Below, piece by piece: positions 31,336-41,225 of a stretch of 64,000 nt of DNA (the first letter of the stretch is position 1; the number at the start of each line of letters is the position of its first letter). The translations under genes and the position numbers were made by a program. The notes below the pieces were generated by a model that did not search any database, was not told where the DNA came from, and worked only from the letters and a program-made list of their open reading frames with translations. Where the stretch lies: the NCBI GenBank assembly GCA_963383645.1, contig OY726574.1:54115477-54179476 (forward strand). Reading direction: 5' to 3'. The DNA is from Muscardinus avellanarius. Taxonomy: Eukaryota > Chordata > Mammalia > Rodentia > Gliridae.

Positions 31336-32300
31336 GATTTCGGAAGTTTGTGCCTTCTCTGGGTTCTTCCCTTGGGTCACTATGACTTCACTTAAGGTGC
31401 TCTGGATCTCGAGTTTGTGGTATCTCGGTCCCCACTACTCCTTTATTGGGTTGTATCGCAGAGTCTCAGACCCTGGGAGTCAATCGAGGCTGCTTTAGAC
31501 CATGGGGGGTGCCAGGTTGGGCGTTCTCCTATGGTGTGATATCTCTGCCACTGCCACTCCCCCACTGGGTCAAGTCCCTGAGAGTACAGTACTGGGATTT
31601 CTCCTCTGGGGCCCGCAATTTGACTCACTGTTGTTGAGTGTGCAGATGGAGCTGTAGTTGCCTTGGTGAATTTGCTGCTGCTGCCGCCGGTGGCAATATG
31701 GCGCCGCTGCCACGCCCTCGGCCGTGAAGCTGGCGTATTTCTTCTCTGGTTTTGAGCTCCACTCTGAGTCCCTGCAGGGTGAGCTGAGCCCAGCCCCTGG
31801 AAACTTTAGATTCTTCCTGTGCGAAGAAATCTGCCGAATTCCTCCCAGCTGATCCGCAGCGGCTCACCTCGGCTTGCTGTCCGCCGCTCCTCTCTGGAGC
31901 CTGGTGGGCTGTTGAGTGCGTTGGTCTGGAGCTGTTCGGTGAGCTCACTGCTGCCGCAGGCAGTAAGGCGCTGCTGCCGCATCCTCGGGCATGAGGCCGG
32001 CGTATCTCCTCTGTGGCTCTGAGCTCCGTTCTGAGTCCCCCTCCTCTCTGGAGCCTGGTGCTGCGAGGAAAGATGGCGCCTGCCGCTCCGCGCCGCAGCT
32101 CCGGCCGGAGCACTGCGGTCTGGTTTCTTTCTGGTGTCTTGTTTTTCCAGCCCTCTTTTTCTCTGTCCCTTGTAATTACATTTTTTGTTTCTCTGCTGTT
32201 GGTGTTCTCTGGCTATGAAAGGCGCTGATTTTGTGGTAATGGAGATTGGTTGTTAGTGGGGCTCGTAAGCCCCACTTTTCTCCATCGCCATCTCCAGGAA
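31336..32300 (-). promoter_or_regulatory. LINE-1 5'UTR / promoter region
   Basis: GC- and CpG-rich leader upstream of ORF1 on the minus strand. The 5' end at about 32300 reads GGAGATGGCGATGGAG, with the ATGGC core typical of YY1 sites at L1 starts. Two related segments, 31697-31772 and 31965-32040 (both ending CTGAGTCCC on the plus strand), plus the shared CTCCTCTCTGGAGCCTGGTG at 31887-31906 and 32041-32060, show two partial tandem monomers. The 162-codon antisense frame 31625-32113 is this leader, not a gene. Extra AAGATGGCG/TATGGCGCC motifs on the plus strand (about 32070 and 31696) point the opposite way. Confidence 0.75.
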
Positions 32301-32305
32301 GATTC

Positions 32306-32443
32306 TTATTCTTTATTTTGAAACAGGGTCTCACTGAGTTGCAAAGAGCCTCACTAAGTAGCTGAGGTTGTCTGCGAACCGCTATCTTTCTGTCTCAGCT
32401 TCCCAAATGCTGGGATTACAAGGGTGCGTCACCATGCCCAGCT
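32306..32443 (-). repeat. B1 left-arm monomer
   Basis: TTTATTTTGAAACAGGGTCTC to CACCATGCCCAGC, directly at the L1 5' end. Confidence 0.8.
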
Positions 32444-32583
32444 TTTATTCTTTATTTTGAAACAGGATCTCAAAAAGTGGCAAAGGGCCTCACTATGTAG
32501 CTGAGGCCGGCCTCTAACCTGTGATCCTCCTGTCTCAGCATCCCAAGTACTGGGATTACAAGTGTATGTCACCTCACTGGGCT
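32444..32583 (-). repeat. B1 left-arm monomer
   Basis: Tandem with the preceding one: GAAACAGGATCTCAAAAAG to ATGTCACCTCACTGGGC. Confidence 0.78.
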
Positions 32584-32639
32584 TTGTTCTAAGTTTTACC
32601 AATGGAGACTTTAGCATTTATATAGAGAATATTGTTAGT

Positions 32640-33058
32640 TTTTTGTGGTAATGAAGATTGAACCTAGGGGCACTCTTATCTCTGAGTTACACCCCCAGCC
32701 CTATTTTCTTTTCTTTTCTTTTTTTGTTTGGTGGTGGTGGTACTGGGGTTCCTGGAAGCCCTTCTACCTCCAGGCTACACTCCCAAACCTATTTTATACT
32801 TTTTAATTTTTGGAAACAGGGTCTCTTAAGCCAGCGCGGCTGGCTTCGAACCTGCACGATCCTCATGTCTCCGCCTCCCAAGCGCGGGGATCACAAGCGT
32901 GTGCCACCACACCTGGCTTATTTTTTTTATTTTGAAACAAAAGTTTGATGAATTGCTGAGGGCCTTGCTAATTTTCTGAAGCTGGCCTTGAACCTACCCT
33001 CTTTCCATCTCAGCCTCCCATGTACTGGGATTATAGGCATATACCACCATGCCCAGTT
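32640..33058 (-). repeat. B1-dID SINE split at its linker by a form-B SINE
   Basis: Antisense right arm 32640-32702 (GATTGAACCTAGGGGCAC) and antisense left arm 32922-33058 (GCCTCCCATGTACTGGG). Confidence 0.82.
32703..32921 (-). repeat. B1-dID SINE, form B
   Basis: GGTGGTACTGGGGTTCCTGG, TCTTAAGCCAGCGCGGC, CCACCACACCTGGC; same orientation as the host SINE. Confidence 0.88.
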
Positions 33059-33203
33059 AAGAAAAGTATTTTCTTTCTTTATTTTTTATTTTCATAGACA
33101 GAGACACAGGTTTATTTGGGAAAGTAGGAAATACACATTCAGGGGAGAATGCAAGCCATCTCTAGAGGAAAGAGGGAAAGTTTATTCTTTAAAGGAAGTC
33201 ATC

Positions 33204-33648
33204 AAGCCGGGCAAGGTGATGCATGCTCATAAGCCCAGTACTTGGGAGGCGGAGACAAGAGGATCACAGTTTCTAGGCCAGCCTCACCAACTTTATGAGG
33301 CCTTCAGCAATCTAGAAAGACACTTTCAAAACTAAAAAGTAAACTGGGGATGGTGGCATGCACACCTGTAATTCTAGTACTTGGAAGGCTGAGACGGGAG
33401 GATTACCGGTTTGTGCCCAGGGTCAGCAATTTAGTGAGGCCCTCTGAAACTTAATGAGATATTGTTTCTAAATAAAAAATAAAATAGGGATGAAGGTGTA
33501 GCTCAGAGGCATAATGCCCCTGGGTTCAATCCCCAGTATCACAAAGGTAAATAAATAATAAAATTGGACTTGGCAGATATAGCTCAGAAGTAGAATGCTT
33601 CTATTTCCAACCCCTACTACCAAAATAAAATAAAATAAAATAAAACTG
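33204..33648 (+). repeat. B1-dID SINE split at its linker by another SINE
   Basis: Left arm 33204-33342 (GCCGGGCAAGGTGATGC), right arm 33563-33648 (GCAGATATAGCTCAGAAGTAG). Confidence 0.78.
33343..33562 (+). repeat. B1-dID SINE, form 0
   Basis: ACTGGGGATGGTGGCATGC to TTCAATCCCCAGTATC, nested in the linker of the older copy. Confidence 0.8.
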
Positions 33649-33699
33649 AGTTCAAAAGCAATAAAATTATTAATCTTTCTCTTTAAAATTACTGGTCAT

Positions 33700-33917
33700 A
33701 AGCCAGGCATGTTGGCACACGCTTGTAATCCCAGCATTTGGGAGGCTGAGACAGGAGGATTGTGGTTTGTGGACAGCCTCAGCTACTTAGTGAGGTCCTT
33801 TGCAACTCAGTGAGATTCTGTTTCAAAATAAAAAAAAAAGGGGGCTTGAGATATTGCTCAGTGGTAGAATGCCCCTGGGTTTCATCCCTAGTACCACAAA
33901 AGAAAAAAAAAAAAAGG
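33700..33917 (+). repeat. B1-dID SINE, form A
   Basis: AGCCAGGCATGTTGGCACAC to TTTCATCCCTAGTACC, A-tail. Confidence 0.85.
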
Positions 33918-33946
33918 TGATCATTACACTTTTTAAGAAACATGGG

Positions 33947-34146
33947 AGCCAAGTGTGGTGGTCGCTTGTAATCCAAGCATTTGGGAGGCTGAGACAGAAG
34001 GATCGCGGTTCGCAGGCAGCCTCAGCTTCTTAGTGAGGCCCTTTGCAGCTTAGTGAAACCCTGTTACAAAATAAAGAATAAAGAATAGGGCTGGGGGGTT
34101 AGCTCAGAGGTAGAATGCCCCTGGGTTCCATCCCCAGTACCACAAA
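33947..34146 (+). repeat. B1-dID SINE, form A
   Basis: AGCCAAGTGTGGTGGTCGC to TTCCATCCCCAGTACC; the tail passes into a purine tract. Confidence 0.85.
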
Positions 34147-34339
34147 AAGAAAGAAGAAAAGAAAGAAGGAAGGAAGGAAGGAAGGAAGGAAGGAAGGAAG
34201 GAAGAGGAAGGAAGGAAGGGAGGGAGGGAGGGAGGGAGGGAGGAAGGGAGGAAGGAAGGAAGGGAGGAAGGAAGGAAGGGAGGAAGAGAGAGGAAGGAAG
34301 GAAGGAAGGAAGGAAGGAAGGGAGGGAGGAAGGAAGGAA
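34147..34339. repeat. (GGAA)n-type polypurine tract
   Basis: About 190 bases of pure A/G on the plus strand: GAAG, AAGG and GGGA units, grown from the tail of the preceding SINE. Mirror-symmetric blocks give triplex-forming character. Confidence 0.95.
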
Positions 34340-35190
34340 AAACCATGGCCTACTGACTTTCAAAACATACAGAAACCTTTGGCATTTATATATCATGCCA
34401 CATATGGTGCTCGAACTAGTGACCTCTATCTATAGAACCCTGCTAGCGTTATTTGTACGTGTGTTACACAATCAAGGTGAACTGCTACTCCTATCAGAGA
34501 GCCAGCTGTGGAGAGGCAGTGATGCGCAGTGGGCACCTGAAAACCGAATCAGTGTGTTTACTTTCATTTTGCATTCACGTTTGTTTTTCTGCAAGGACTT
34601 CTCCTAGCGGAGGCTCTGCCACCAGTAGATGGCAACCCGGCGGCATTCTCGTGGTCCAACCAAGAACCAGGGAACTGGCGTAGACTCCCACCAGCCTGCT
34701 TGCAGAGAACTGACACCCATCTTGTCGTCTTGCACTCTTCCACGCATCCACCCACCCATCCCATAAATATTTATTACATTTAAACAGAACTCTTCATAGA
34801 TCCAGTTGAGTCTTGAACAATACTACCAGAATCATATTAGAAGATACTGGGAGGAGGTCAGATTGAAGTTCCTGCACAGTCACCGTAGGTAGAGAAGTCC
34901 CAGAGCAGGAGCTGGGATACTTTCAAGCACAAGGCATCGAGCCTGAGGTTTGATCCAGACCTGGGAAGGCCATGAGGGGCCAGCAAATACGCATGAGGGA
35001 GCTTTCTTGGCATGGGCTCAGAAACCCCAAGTAATCGAAGGCCGACATTTCATACTCGAGGTAGCAGAGAGCAGTCAGTCAGGAATAGGGTGGTGTAGAT
35101 AAATTTTGGCTACTGGCTTCTTTGTGAATCCAGATGCTTTTATAGAGGTATCACAGATGTAGCTGCCAACAAAGGCAATTTGGTACCATT
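34340..35190. other. Unique block, no gene seen
   Basis: About 850 bases between repeats. Several 60-76-codon frames overlap on both strands without recognisable similarity. It includes a CTCF-like motif at 34622-34635. Confidence 0.55.
34622..34635 (+). promoter_or_regulatory. Possible CTCF-binding motif
   Basis: CCAGTAGATGGCAA matches the vertebrate CTCF core CCASYAGRKGGCRS at 13 of 14 positions and lies in unique, repeat-free sequence. A single motif match is not proof of binding. Confidence 0.35.
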
Positions 35191-35191
35191 T

Positions 35192-35262
35192 ATTATATAT
35201 ATATATATATATATGAATATATAAATATAAATATGTATATATATAAATATATATATATATTT
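35192..35262. repeat. (AT)n-rich tract
   Basis: TATATATATATATATATATG followed by ATATAAATATAAATATG units. Confidence 0.9.
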
Positions 35263-35710
35263 GTGTGCAGTACTTGTACTTGGGGGTTGAACCCAGGAAA
35301 ATTCTACCTCTGACCTACACCCTCAGCTCTATTATTTATTTATTTATTTATCTACTTACTTACTTTTTTTGCAGGTCTGGGGATGGAACCCAGGGGCATT
35401 TGACCTTCAAACTACACCTCCTGTCCTATTTTTTATTCTTTATTTTGAAACAGGGTCTCACTAAGTTGCAGAGGGCCTCACTAAGTAGCTGAGGCTGTCC
35501 ACGAACCGCGATCCTCCAGTCTCAGCCTCCCAAATGCTGGGATTATAAGCATGCGCCACCATGCCCGGCTTTTATTCTTTACTTTGAAACAGAGTCTCAC
35601 TAATTCATGGAGGGCCTCACTAAGGAGCTGAGGCTGGCCAAGAACCTGCAATCCTCCTGTCTCAGCCTCCCAAGTTCTGAGATTACAAGTATACGATACC
35701 ATGCCCGGCC
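35263..35710 (-). repeat. Antisense SINE split at its linker
   Basis: Right arm 35263-35335 (GGGGGTTGAACCCAGG) and left arm 35571-35710, with a complete antisense form-A SINE between. Confidence 0.78.
35366..35570 (-). repeat. B1-dID SINE, form A
   Basis: GGGGATGGAACCCAGGGGC to GCGCCACCATGCCCGGC. Confidence 0.85.
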
Positions 35711-36100
35711 CCAGTTAAAAATTTTAAACTGATATTATTTTCTTTATTCACTATCAAAACCAGAAGCACTTAGTTTCCGTAATTACATACTGCGTGTATG
35801 TATCCCTTCTACACTCTTGTTTTCTAGCCTAAATTCACCTGACATTTGCTAGTCTTGTCTAAAAGACCTTTGAAAGATCATTCCCAAAACTGCTAAGAGA
35901 AGTGGTTAGTCTTTCATTTCTTTAGTTCAAACTGCCTTCCCGAGCACATCAAAAAGGGCAAAAATCGGCATCCCCTAATGATCAAAAATCTGATTTTATT
36001 TATTTTGACATAGAGAAAGAGCAGCAGAAAGTAAAGGTCAGCTTTGCCCCTTAAAGTAAAGGCTTTTAGAATCTGATTCTCAATCAGAGTTAATGGGCCC
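35711..36100. other. Unique sequence, no gene seen
   Basis: About 390 bases; no repeat or coding signal recognised. Confidence 0.5.
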
Positions 36101-36330
36101 TCGCTGGGTGGGATGGTGCACACCCATAATTGCAGGAGGCTGAGACTGGACAGTCTCAGGTTCAAGACCAGCCTCAGCAACCTAGTGAGCCTCTCAGCAA
36201 CCTGGTGAGACCCTGTGTCAAAATAAAGATACACACACACAAAAAAAAAAGAAGGAAGGAAGGAAAGAGAGAGAGAGGGAGGGAGAGAGGAGAGAAAGAG
36301 CCCTGGGTTCAATCTCCAGCACAGCACATA
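36101..36330 (+). repeat. B1-dID SINE, form 0, linker expanded to a purine tract
   Basis: Left arm GCTGGGTGGGATGGTGC to GTCAAAATAAAG; then (AC), A and (GGAA/GAGA)n at 36229-36298; then only GGGTTCAATCTCCAGC of the right arm. Confidence 0.72.
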
Positions 36331-36470
36331 TTGATTAATTAATTAATTATGGTTCTTCATCTATAAATGGACATATTATTATTTCCAACACATTATCATG
36401 AGTCAACAGTCTCTTACAATGCTTTCAAAATCAACATTTTATTATATTTTATATAGAAAACACAAGCCAG

Positions 36471-36656
36471 GCCGGGCGTGGTGGCGCACGCTTGTAATCC
36501 CCGCCCTTGGGAGGCGGAAACAGGAGGATCGCGCAGGTTTGAAGCCAGCCGTGCTGGCTTAGGAGACCCTGTTTCCAAATAAAAAGTGAAGTATAAAAAT
36601 AGGTCTGGGAGTGTAGCCCGGAGGTAGAAGGGTTTCCAGGAACCCCAGTACCACGA

Positions 36657-36731
<75 letters not shown>

Positions 36732-36747
36732 GGAAAAAGAAAAAAAA
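36471..36747 (+). repeat. B1-dID SINE, form B, (GAAA)n tail, with TSD
   Basis: 16-bp TSD AGAAAACACAAGCCAG at 36455-36470 and 36748-36763. Tail is (GAAA)n from 36654. It landed at the 5' end of another SINE. Confidence 0.93.
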
Positions 36748-36756
36748 AGAAAACAC

Positions 36757-36921
36757 AAGCCAGGAGTGGTAATCCCAGTAGTTGGGAGGAAATTTAGCAA
36801 ATTGCAATTTAGTGAAACCCTGTTTAAAAAAAAAAAAACGGGGCTGGAGGTATAGCTCAGAGGTAAATGTGCCTGGGCTCAATCACCTGCTGGTCTGTCT
36901 GTCTGTCTGTCTGTCTGCCTC

Positions 36922-36973
<52 letters not shown>
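36757..36973 (+). repeat. B1-dID SINE, left arm internally deleted, microsatellite tail
   Basis: AGCCAGGAGTGGTAATCCC, shortened left arm, right arm GGTATAGCTCAGAGG, tail (CTGT)n at 36892-36916 then (CA)n at 36928-36973. Confidence 0.75.
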
Positions 36974-36978
<5 letters not shown>

Positions 36979-37448
36979 TTATCCAGATGGGTATTCCGAT
37001 TTGAAAGATATGAGCACTGTGATGTGATGAGGGTCATGGAGACTGTTCCTGTGAAAGCTTGTGTTGCCGCCTCTATAACAAAGCTGATTCCACCTCTAAA
37101 CACTGCCCCACCTGACCCCGGACCTGTGCAGCAGTCGCACACATTCTGACAGCCTTTGTGTGAGCAGAATGGACCAGCGAGTTCTACTTGGGGCCAGGGA
37201 CCCAACTGTATCCTACAAACAATGACACATTGTTTAGAATCTGTTTAGTTGTTAAATTAACTGTGTACTGTAATCAACTAGAACACGTTATTTAACAAGT
37301 CATAATTCTCTGTACAACGAAATGTCTCTTTATGAATTAGATAAACCAAACTGCTGATCTGTACCTATATGTTCAAATCACATTTGCAGCAAATATTCTC
37401 ACTTTAAAAAAAAAAAACATTTTGGGGCTTTCATCAAGCCATTAAAAT
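36974..37448. other. Unique sequence, no gene seen
   Basis: 475 bases; the 108-codon antisense frame is mostly translated (CA)n and unique DNA. Confidence 0.5.
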
Positions 37449-37459
37449 GTCAGTGCCAA

Positions 37460-37661
37460 GCCGGGCGTGGTGGCGCACGCTCGTAATCCCCGCGCTTGGG
37501 AGGCGGAGACAGGAGGATCGTGCAGGTTTGAAGCCAGCCTCGCTGGCTTAAGAAACCCTGTTTCCAAATAAAAATATAAAAAGTAGGTCTGGGAGTGTAG
37601 CCCGGAGGTAGAAGGGTTTCCAGGAACCCCAGTACCACCAAAAAAAAAAAAAAAAAAAAAA
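37460..37661 (+). repeat. B1-dID SINE, form B, with near-perfect TSD
   Basis: TSD GTCAGTGCCA at 37449-37458 and GTCAATGCCA at 37662-37671 (one mismatch). A-tail of 22. Confidence 0.9.
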
Positions 37662-37671
37662 GTCAATGCCA

Positions 37672-37949
37672 TAAAAAATAAAAAATGTACACTAGCCATG
37701 ACTTAACTAAGGGGCCTGAAAATGACCATGTCTACTATACATCCATACTTAGAATTGTGTTGCCTGAGTTTTATTCTCGTGAATAAGATTAAGGAGTTCA
37801 CAGTCTATCGAAGAGACAAAGATACAAACATAATTTATAGTACAATGAAGGGGATAACCAAGAAACGAATTCATTAAAACATTTTTGGAATAAATTTAGT
37901 GCCAGCATGTGCCAGACTCTATTTTAGATATGAAGAATAAGGTATAAGA
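37672..37949. other. Unique or old-repeat sequence
   Basis: AT-rich; no confident assignment. Confidence 0.4.
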
Positions 37950-38124
37950 AGCTGGGTATGATAGTACATGCCTGTAATCCCAGTAGTTGGGAGGCTGAGA
38001 CAGGAGGATCACAGGTTCGAGGCCAGTGCGTGGTTAACTTAGGGAGACCCTGCTTCAAAATAAAAAAATTAAAAAATCTGGGGTGTGGCTCAGAGACAGA
38101 ACCCTCTGGGTTCCTTCCACAGTG

Positions 38125-38203
<79 letters not shown>

Positions 38204-38275
38204 TAAGAGCTTAGGTTGGGGATGCAGCTTGGTGATAGAAGCCTGAGTTTGGCTCCCAGCACTAAAAAAAAAAAA
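37950..38275 (+). repeat. B1-dID SINE, (GT)n(GA)n, then ID arm
   Basis: Form-0 dimer to TTCCTTCCACAGTGG, (GT)n at 38125-38160, (GA)n at 38161-38200, then a further ID arm GGGGATGCAGCTTGG ... GGCTCCCAGCAC with A-tail. Confidence 0.75.
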
Positions 38276-38527
38276 AAAAGGAAAAAGAAGAATTTATATT
38301 TTAATAGTAGAGGCAGATAAGTACCTAACCTACCTGTGTGAAATGATGCAGGAAAGGCTTTCCATTGGTGGAATTTTCTAAGTTTTGAAAGACTAAGCAT
38401 TCAGATGAATAAGTGTGTTCTGTGCAAAAAAGCAACTTTATCAAAGGTACTATGATGAGGAAAACTATAAATTATTAAGCAGGTCTATATCCTAGGGTCC
38501 ATTTGGAATCAGTAAGAGACGCAGCTG

Positions 38528-38695
38528 TGCCAGGCGTGGTGGCACACACTTGAACCCCAGCTGCTTGGGAGGGTGAGGCAGGAGGATTGAAGGCTGGAGG
38601 CCAGTTTCCAAATTGTAGGGAGACCCTGTCTTAAAAAAAATAGAAAGGGCTGGGGTCACTCAGTGGTAGAATGCTCCTGGGTTCGATATTCAGGA
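38528..38695 (+). repeat. B1-ID SINE, diverged
   Basis: GTGCCAGGCGTGGTGGCACAC, CTGCTTGGGAGGGTGAGGC, right arm GGGGTCACTCAGTGGTAGAATGC truncated at TTCGATATTC. Confidence 0.7.
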
Positions 38696-38830
38696 GGGAG
38701 GAAAGAGGGAGGAAGGACGGATACACAGACACAGCTGGACGAGGTAGAGGCCAGAAAATACAGAGCTATGTGTGCAGTTGAAAGACTTTGAACTTTATTC
38801 AAACCACCAAGCGTTTTCAACAGAGAACAT

Positions 38831-38831
<1 letters not shown>

Positions 38832-38871
<40 letters not shown>
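38832..38871. repeat. (CA)n microsatellite
   Basis: About 20 CA units in an otherwise unique stretch (38696-38884). Confidence 0.95.
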
Positions 38872-38873
<2 letters not shown>

Positions 38874-38884
38874 AATGTGTGTGT

Positions 38885-39330
38885 TTCCTTTTGTGAAATA
38901 TAATTCATACACCACTCAGTTTTGTGTATTCCCTGAATGTGCTACCATCACAATCAAATTTACCTAAAGTTTTTTTTTTTTTTTTTTTTTTTTTTACTGG
39001 TGCACTATAATTGTACACAACAGTGTTACGCTCATTTACGCACATAATCACAATCAATCTTAGAATAGCTTGTCACCCCTCCATTAAACTGTCTACCCAC
39101 TGACAGTCACTTCCACCCCGACCCTAAGCAACCCCTGAAATCTGTCTGTGCTACACGTTGGCCTACCCTGGACATTTCATTAAGTGGGGTTTTATGTGGG
39201 CTTTGGTGAGCTGGATTCATTCACTTAGCACAAGGTTTTCAAGGATTTTTCATGGCATGGCATGTATCGGTACTTGTTCCTTTTTATTACTGAATAATAA
39301 TGCTTTGGCCGTCTATAAAGGGATGACTGT
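38885..39330 (-). repeat. Ancient L1M 3' fragment
   Basis: Antisense text ATAATTCATACACCACTCAG, GCTACCATCACAATCAAATTT and, after an interruption, CCTGGACATTTCATTAAG, CATTCACTTAGCACAAGG, GGCATGTATCGGTACTTG and TTTTTATTACTGAATAAT follows the well-known old mammalian L1M 3'UTR. Interrupted at 38958-39046 by a younger L1 tail. Confidence 0.8.
38958..39046 (-). repeat. Very short 5'-truncated L1 insertion
   Basis: A T-run (38970-38995) plus only about 50 bases of L1 3' end (GTGCACCAGT-A tail in sense), flanked by an 11-bp TSD ATCACAATCAA at 38947-38957 and 39047-39057. Confidence 0.75.
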
Positions 39331-39412
39331 TGGTTATGCTAGCATGTATGGGGACGGAGGAGGGAGGAGCCAGGCAGGATGCGCAGGCAAGCACATGGAG
39401 GGCTGCGTGCGT

Positions 39413-39622
39413 GAGCCGGCTTGGTGGACACGCTTGTAATCCCAGCATTCGGGAGGCTGAGGCAGGAGGATCGCGGTTCGCAGACAGCCTCAGCTGCTTA
39501 GTGAGGCCATTTGAAATTCAGTGAGACCCTGTTTCAAAATAAAGAATAAAAAATAGGGCTAGGAGTGTAGCTCGGAGGTAGAATGCCCCTGGGTTCCATC
39601 CCCAGTATCACACACAAAAAAA
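39413..39622 (+). repeat. B1-dID SINE, form A
   Basis: AGCCGGCTTGGTGGACACGC to TTCCATCCCCAGTATC, CA/A tail. Confidence 0.85.
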
Positions 39623-39634
39623 GAGATGTGTTTA

Positions 39635-39695
39635 TGTATGTTTAATCATACTGACCCTCACTGTGATGTATAATTTCAATGCACTGATAAAAATA
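39635..39695 (+). repeat. L1 3'-terminal scrap
   Basis: CACTGTGATGTATAATTTC then AATGCACTGATAAAAATATG parallels the 3' end of the composite element (TTGTGATGTTTGACTAC then AAGCACCAATAAAAATAT). Confidence 0.55.
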
Positions 39696-39711
39696 TGAAA
39701 TAATATTGTAT

Positions 39712-39795
39712 TTAGTATTGTATTGTTGCTATAACAAATAAACTTAAGCCAATGCAAATTTATTATCTTACAACTCTATAGGTCAGAAATATGGT
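39712..39795 (-). repeat. MaLR-like fragment
   Basis: TTGTTGCTATAACAAATAAA followed by AATTTATTATCTTACAAC and TAGGTCAGAAAT resembles the antisense end of MaLR-type LTRs. Weak. Confidence 0.35.
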
Positions 39796-39796
39796 A

Positions 39797-40010
39797 TTAA
39801 GCAGTGTGTGGTGGCACATGCCTATTATCCCAGTACTTGGAAGGCTGAGCCGGGAGGATGGCAGGTTCAAGGACAGCCTCAGCAAATAGTAAGACTGTAA
39901 GAAATCTAATGAGATCTTGTTTCAAAATAAAAAGGGCTGGGGTTTAGCTTGAAGGTAGAATGTCCCTGGGTTCAATCCCCAGTACCATTAAAAAAACGAA
40001 AAGAAAAAAA

Positions 40011-40012
<2 letters not shown>
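39797..40012 (+). repeat. B1-dID SINE, form 0
   Basis: GCAGTGTGTGGTGGCACATG to TTCAATCCCCAGTACC, A-rich tail. Confidence 0.8.
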
Positions 40013-40056
<44 letters not shown>

Positions 40057-40206
40057 AGGATTGAATCCAGGTGTGTTCTACCTCTAGGCTTTATTTTTTT
40101 AATATATTGAAACAGCACTTTGTTAAGTTCCTGAGGTTGACTTCAAACCAGCAATCCTCCTGTCTCAGCCTCCCTAGGATTAAAGGAGTCCACCACCATG
40201 CTGGCA
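40013..40206 (-). repeat. B1-dID SINE, form 0, (TG)n tail
   Basis: (GT)n at 40013-40050, GGATTGAATCCAGGTGTG, left arm ending CCACCACCATGCTGGC. It faces the preceding plus SINE tail to tail. Confidence 0.78.
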
Positions 40207-40318
40207 GAATCTCCCTATTTTAATCTGATTAGCAATCTTAAGGCGACCCTCTATTTTAATTCCCCTTCACCATGGAATATAACATAGGTTTGTGGATTGG
40301 GATAGAGACATGGAAGGA

Positions 40319-40491
40319 TTTGCTGAGACAGGAGGATTGCGGTTCAAGGTCAGCCTCAGCTATTTAGTGAGTCCCTCTGCAACTCAGTGAGACCCTGTTT
40401 CAAAATAAAGAATAAAAAATAGGACTGGAAGTGTAGTTCAGAGATAGAATGCCCCGGGTTCCATCTCCAGTACAGTGAAAACAAAACAAAG
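40319..40491 (+). repeat. B1-dID SINE, form A, 5'-truncated
   Basis: Begins GCTGAGACAGGAGGATTGC; right arm GAAGTGTAGTTCAGAG ... TTCCATCTCCAGTAC. Confidence 0.82.
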
Positions 40492-40492
40492 T

Positions 40493-40493
<1 letters not shown>

Positions 40494-40553
<60 letters not shown>
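40494..40553. repeat. (GA)n microsatellite
   Basis: About 30 GA units between two SINEs. Confidence 0.95.
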
Positions 40554-40555
<2 letters not shown>

Positions 40556-40556
<1 letters not shown>

Positions 40557-40757
40557 CCGGGCATGATGGCGCATGCTTGTAATCCCAGCATTCGGGAGGC
40601 TGAGACAGGAGGATCACAGTTCAAGGACAGCTCAGCTACTTAGTGAGTCCCTTTGCAACTCAGTGAGACCCTGTTTGAAAATAAAGAATAAAAAATAGGG
40701 CTGGGGGTGTCGCTCGGAGCTAAAAAGCTCCTGAGTTCCACCCCTAGGACCGTAAAA
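40556..40757 (+). repeat. B1-dID SINE, form A
   Basis: GCCGGGCATGATGGCGCATG to TTCCACCCCTAGGACC. Confidence 0.85.
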
Positions 40758-41225
40758 AATCGAAAGAGAAAAAATGTAAGGGCACCCATTTAAATGTGTG
40801 ATTTATGACATAGAAAATAACTAATAAAATTCTTTTCAGAAACCAGAAAGTCTACAAAAGGACACACCTTGTTCTGATGGAATACCAAAACAAACACAGA
40901 GAAACTCATAAAAACCACTTCAAGTATTGTATTGTATTGCTCTAACCCAAAATTCTTGGGGGGAAAAAATAAAACCAAGAAAATGACTGTTCTATGTAAA
41001 CTAAAGGAAAATAGGGCATAATTGTGGGCAAAAGTCCTTTGAAGCAGATGTAATTAGTTCTGCCACCAAAAAACAAACAGATCTGGTCCTGAATTAGTAA
41101 ACCCCTGCGTCACATATGCTAACTGGGGTGAAATTACACACACTGCCAATCACCCACCTCAACCTCCCAATCGTGAACATTTTGGCAGTCGTCTTTCTCT
41201 TCTGTTTTAACTTGAAACAATTTCT
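40758..41225. other. Unique sequence, no gene seen
   Basis: About 470 AT-rich bases, nothing recognised. Confidence 0.5.

Noticed and set aside
31625..32113. 162-codon antisense frame, apparently Ala/Arg-rich protein
   Set aside because: Lies wholly in the L1 5'UTR, upstream of ORF1.
34064..34435. Pro/Ser/Leu- or Lys/Glu/Gly-repeat proteins on the two strands
   Set aside because: Translations of the purine-pyrimidine tract.
36879..37205. 108-codon antisense frame
   Set aside because: Cys/Val repeats from (CA)n and a CTGT repeat make up a third of it; the rest has no similarity.
37672..38830. Single ancient repeat spanning several gaps between SINEs
   Set aside because: Scattered similarity (TTTGAACTTTATTC, GAAAGGCTTTCC) to a common old repeat, too weak to fix limits or family.
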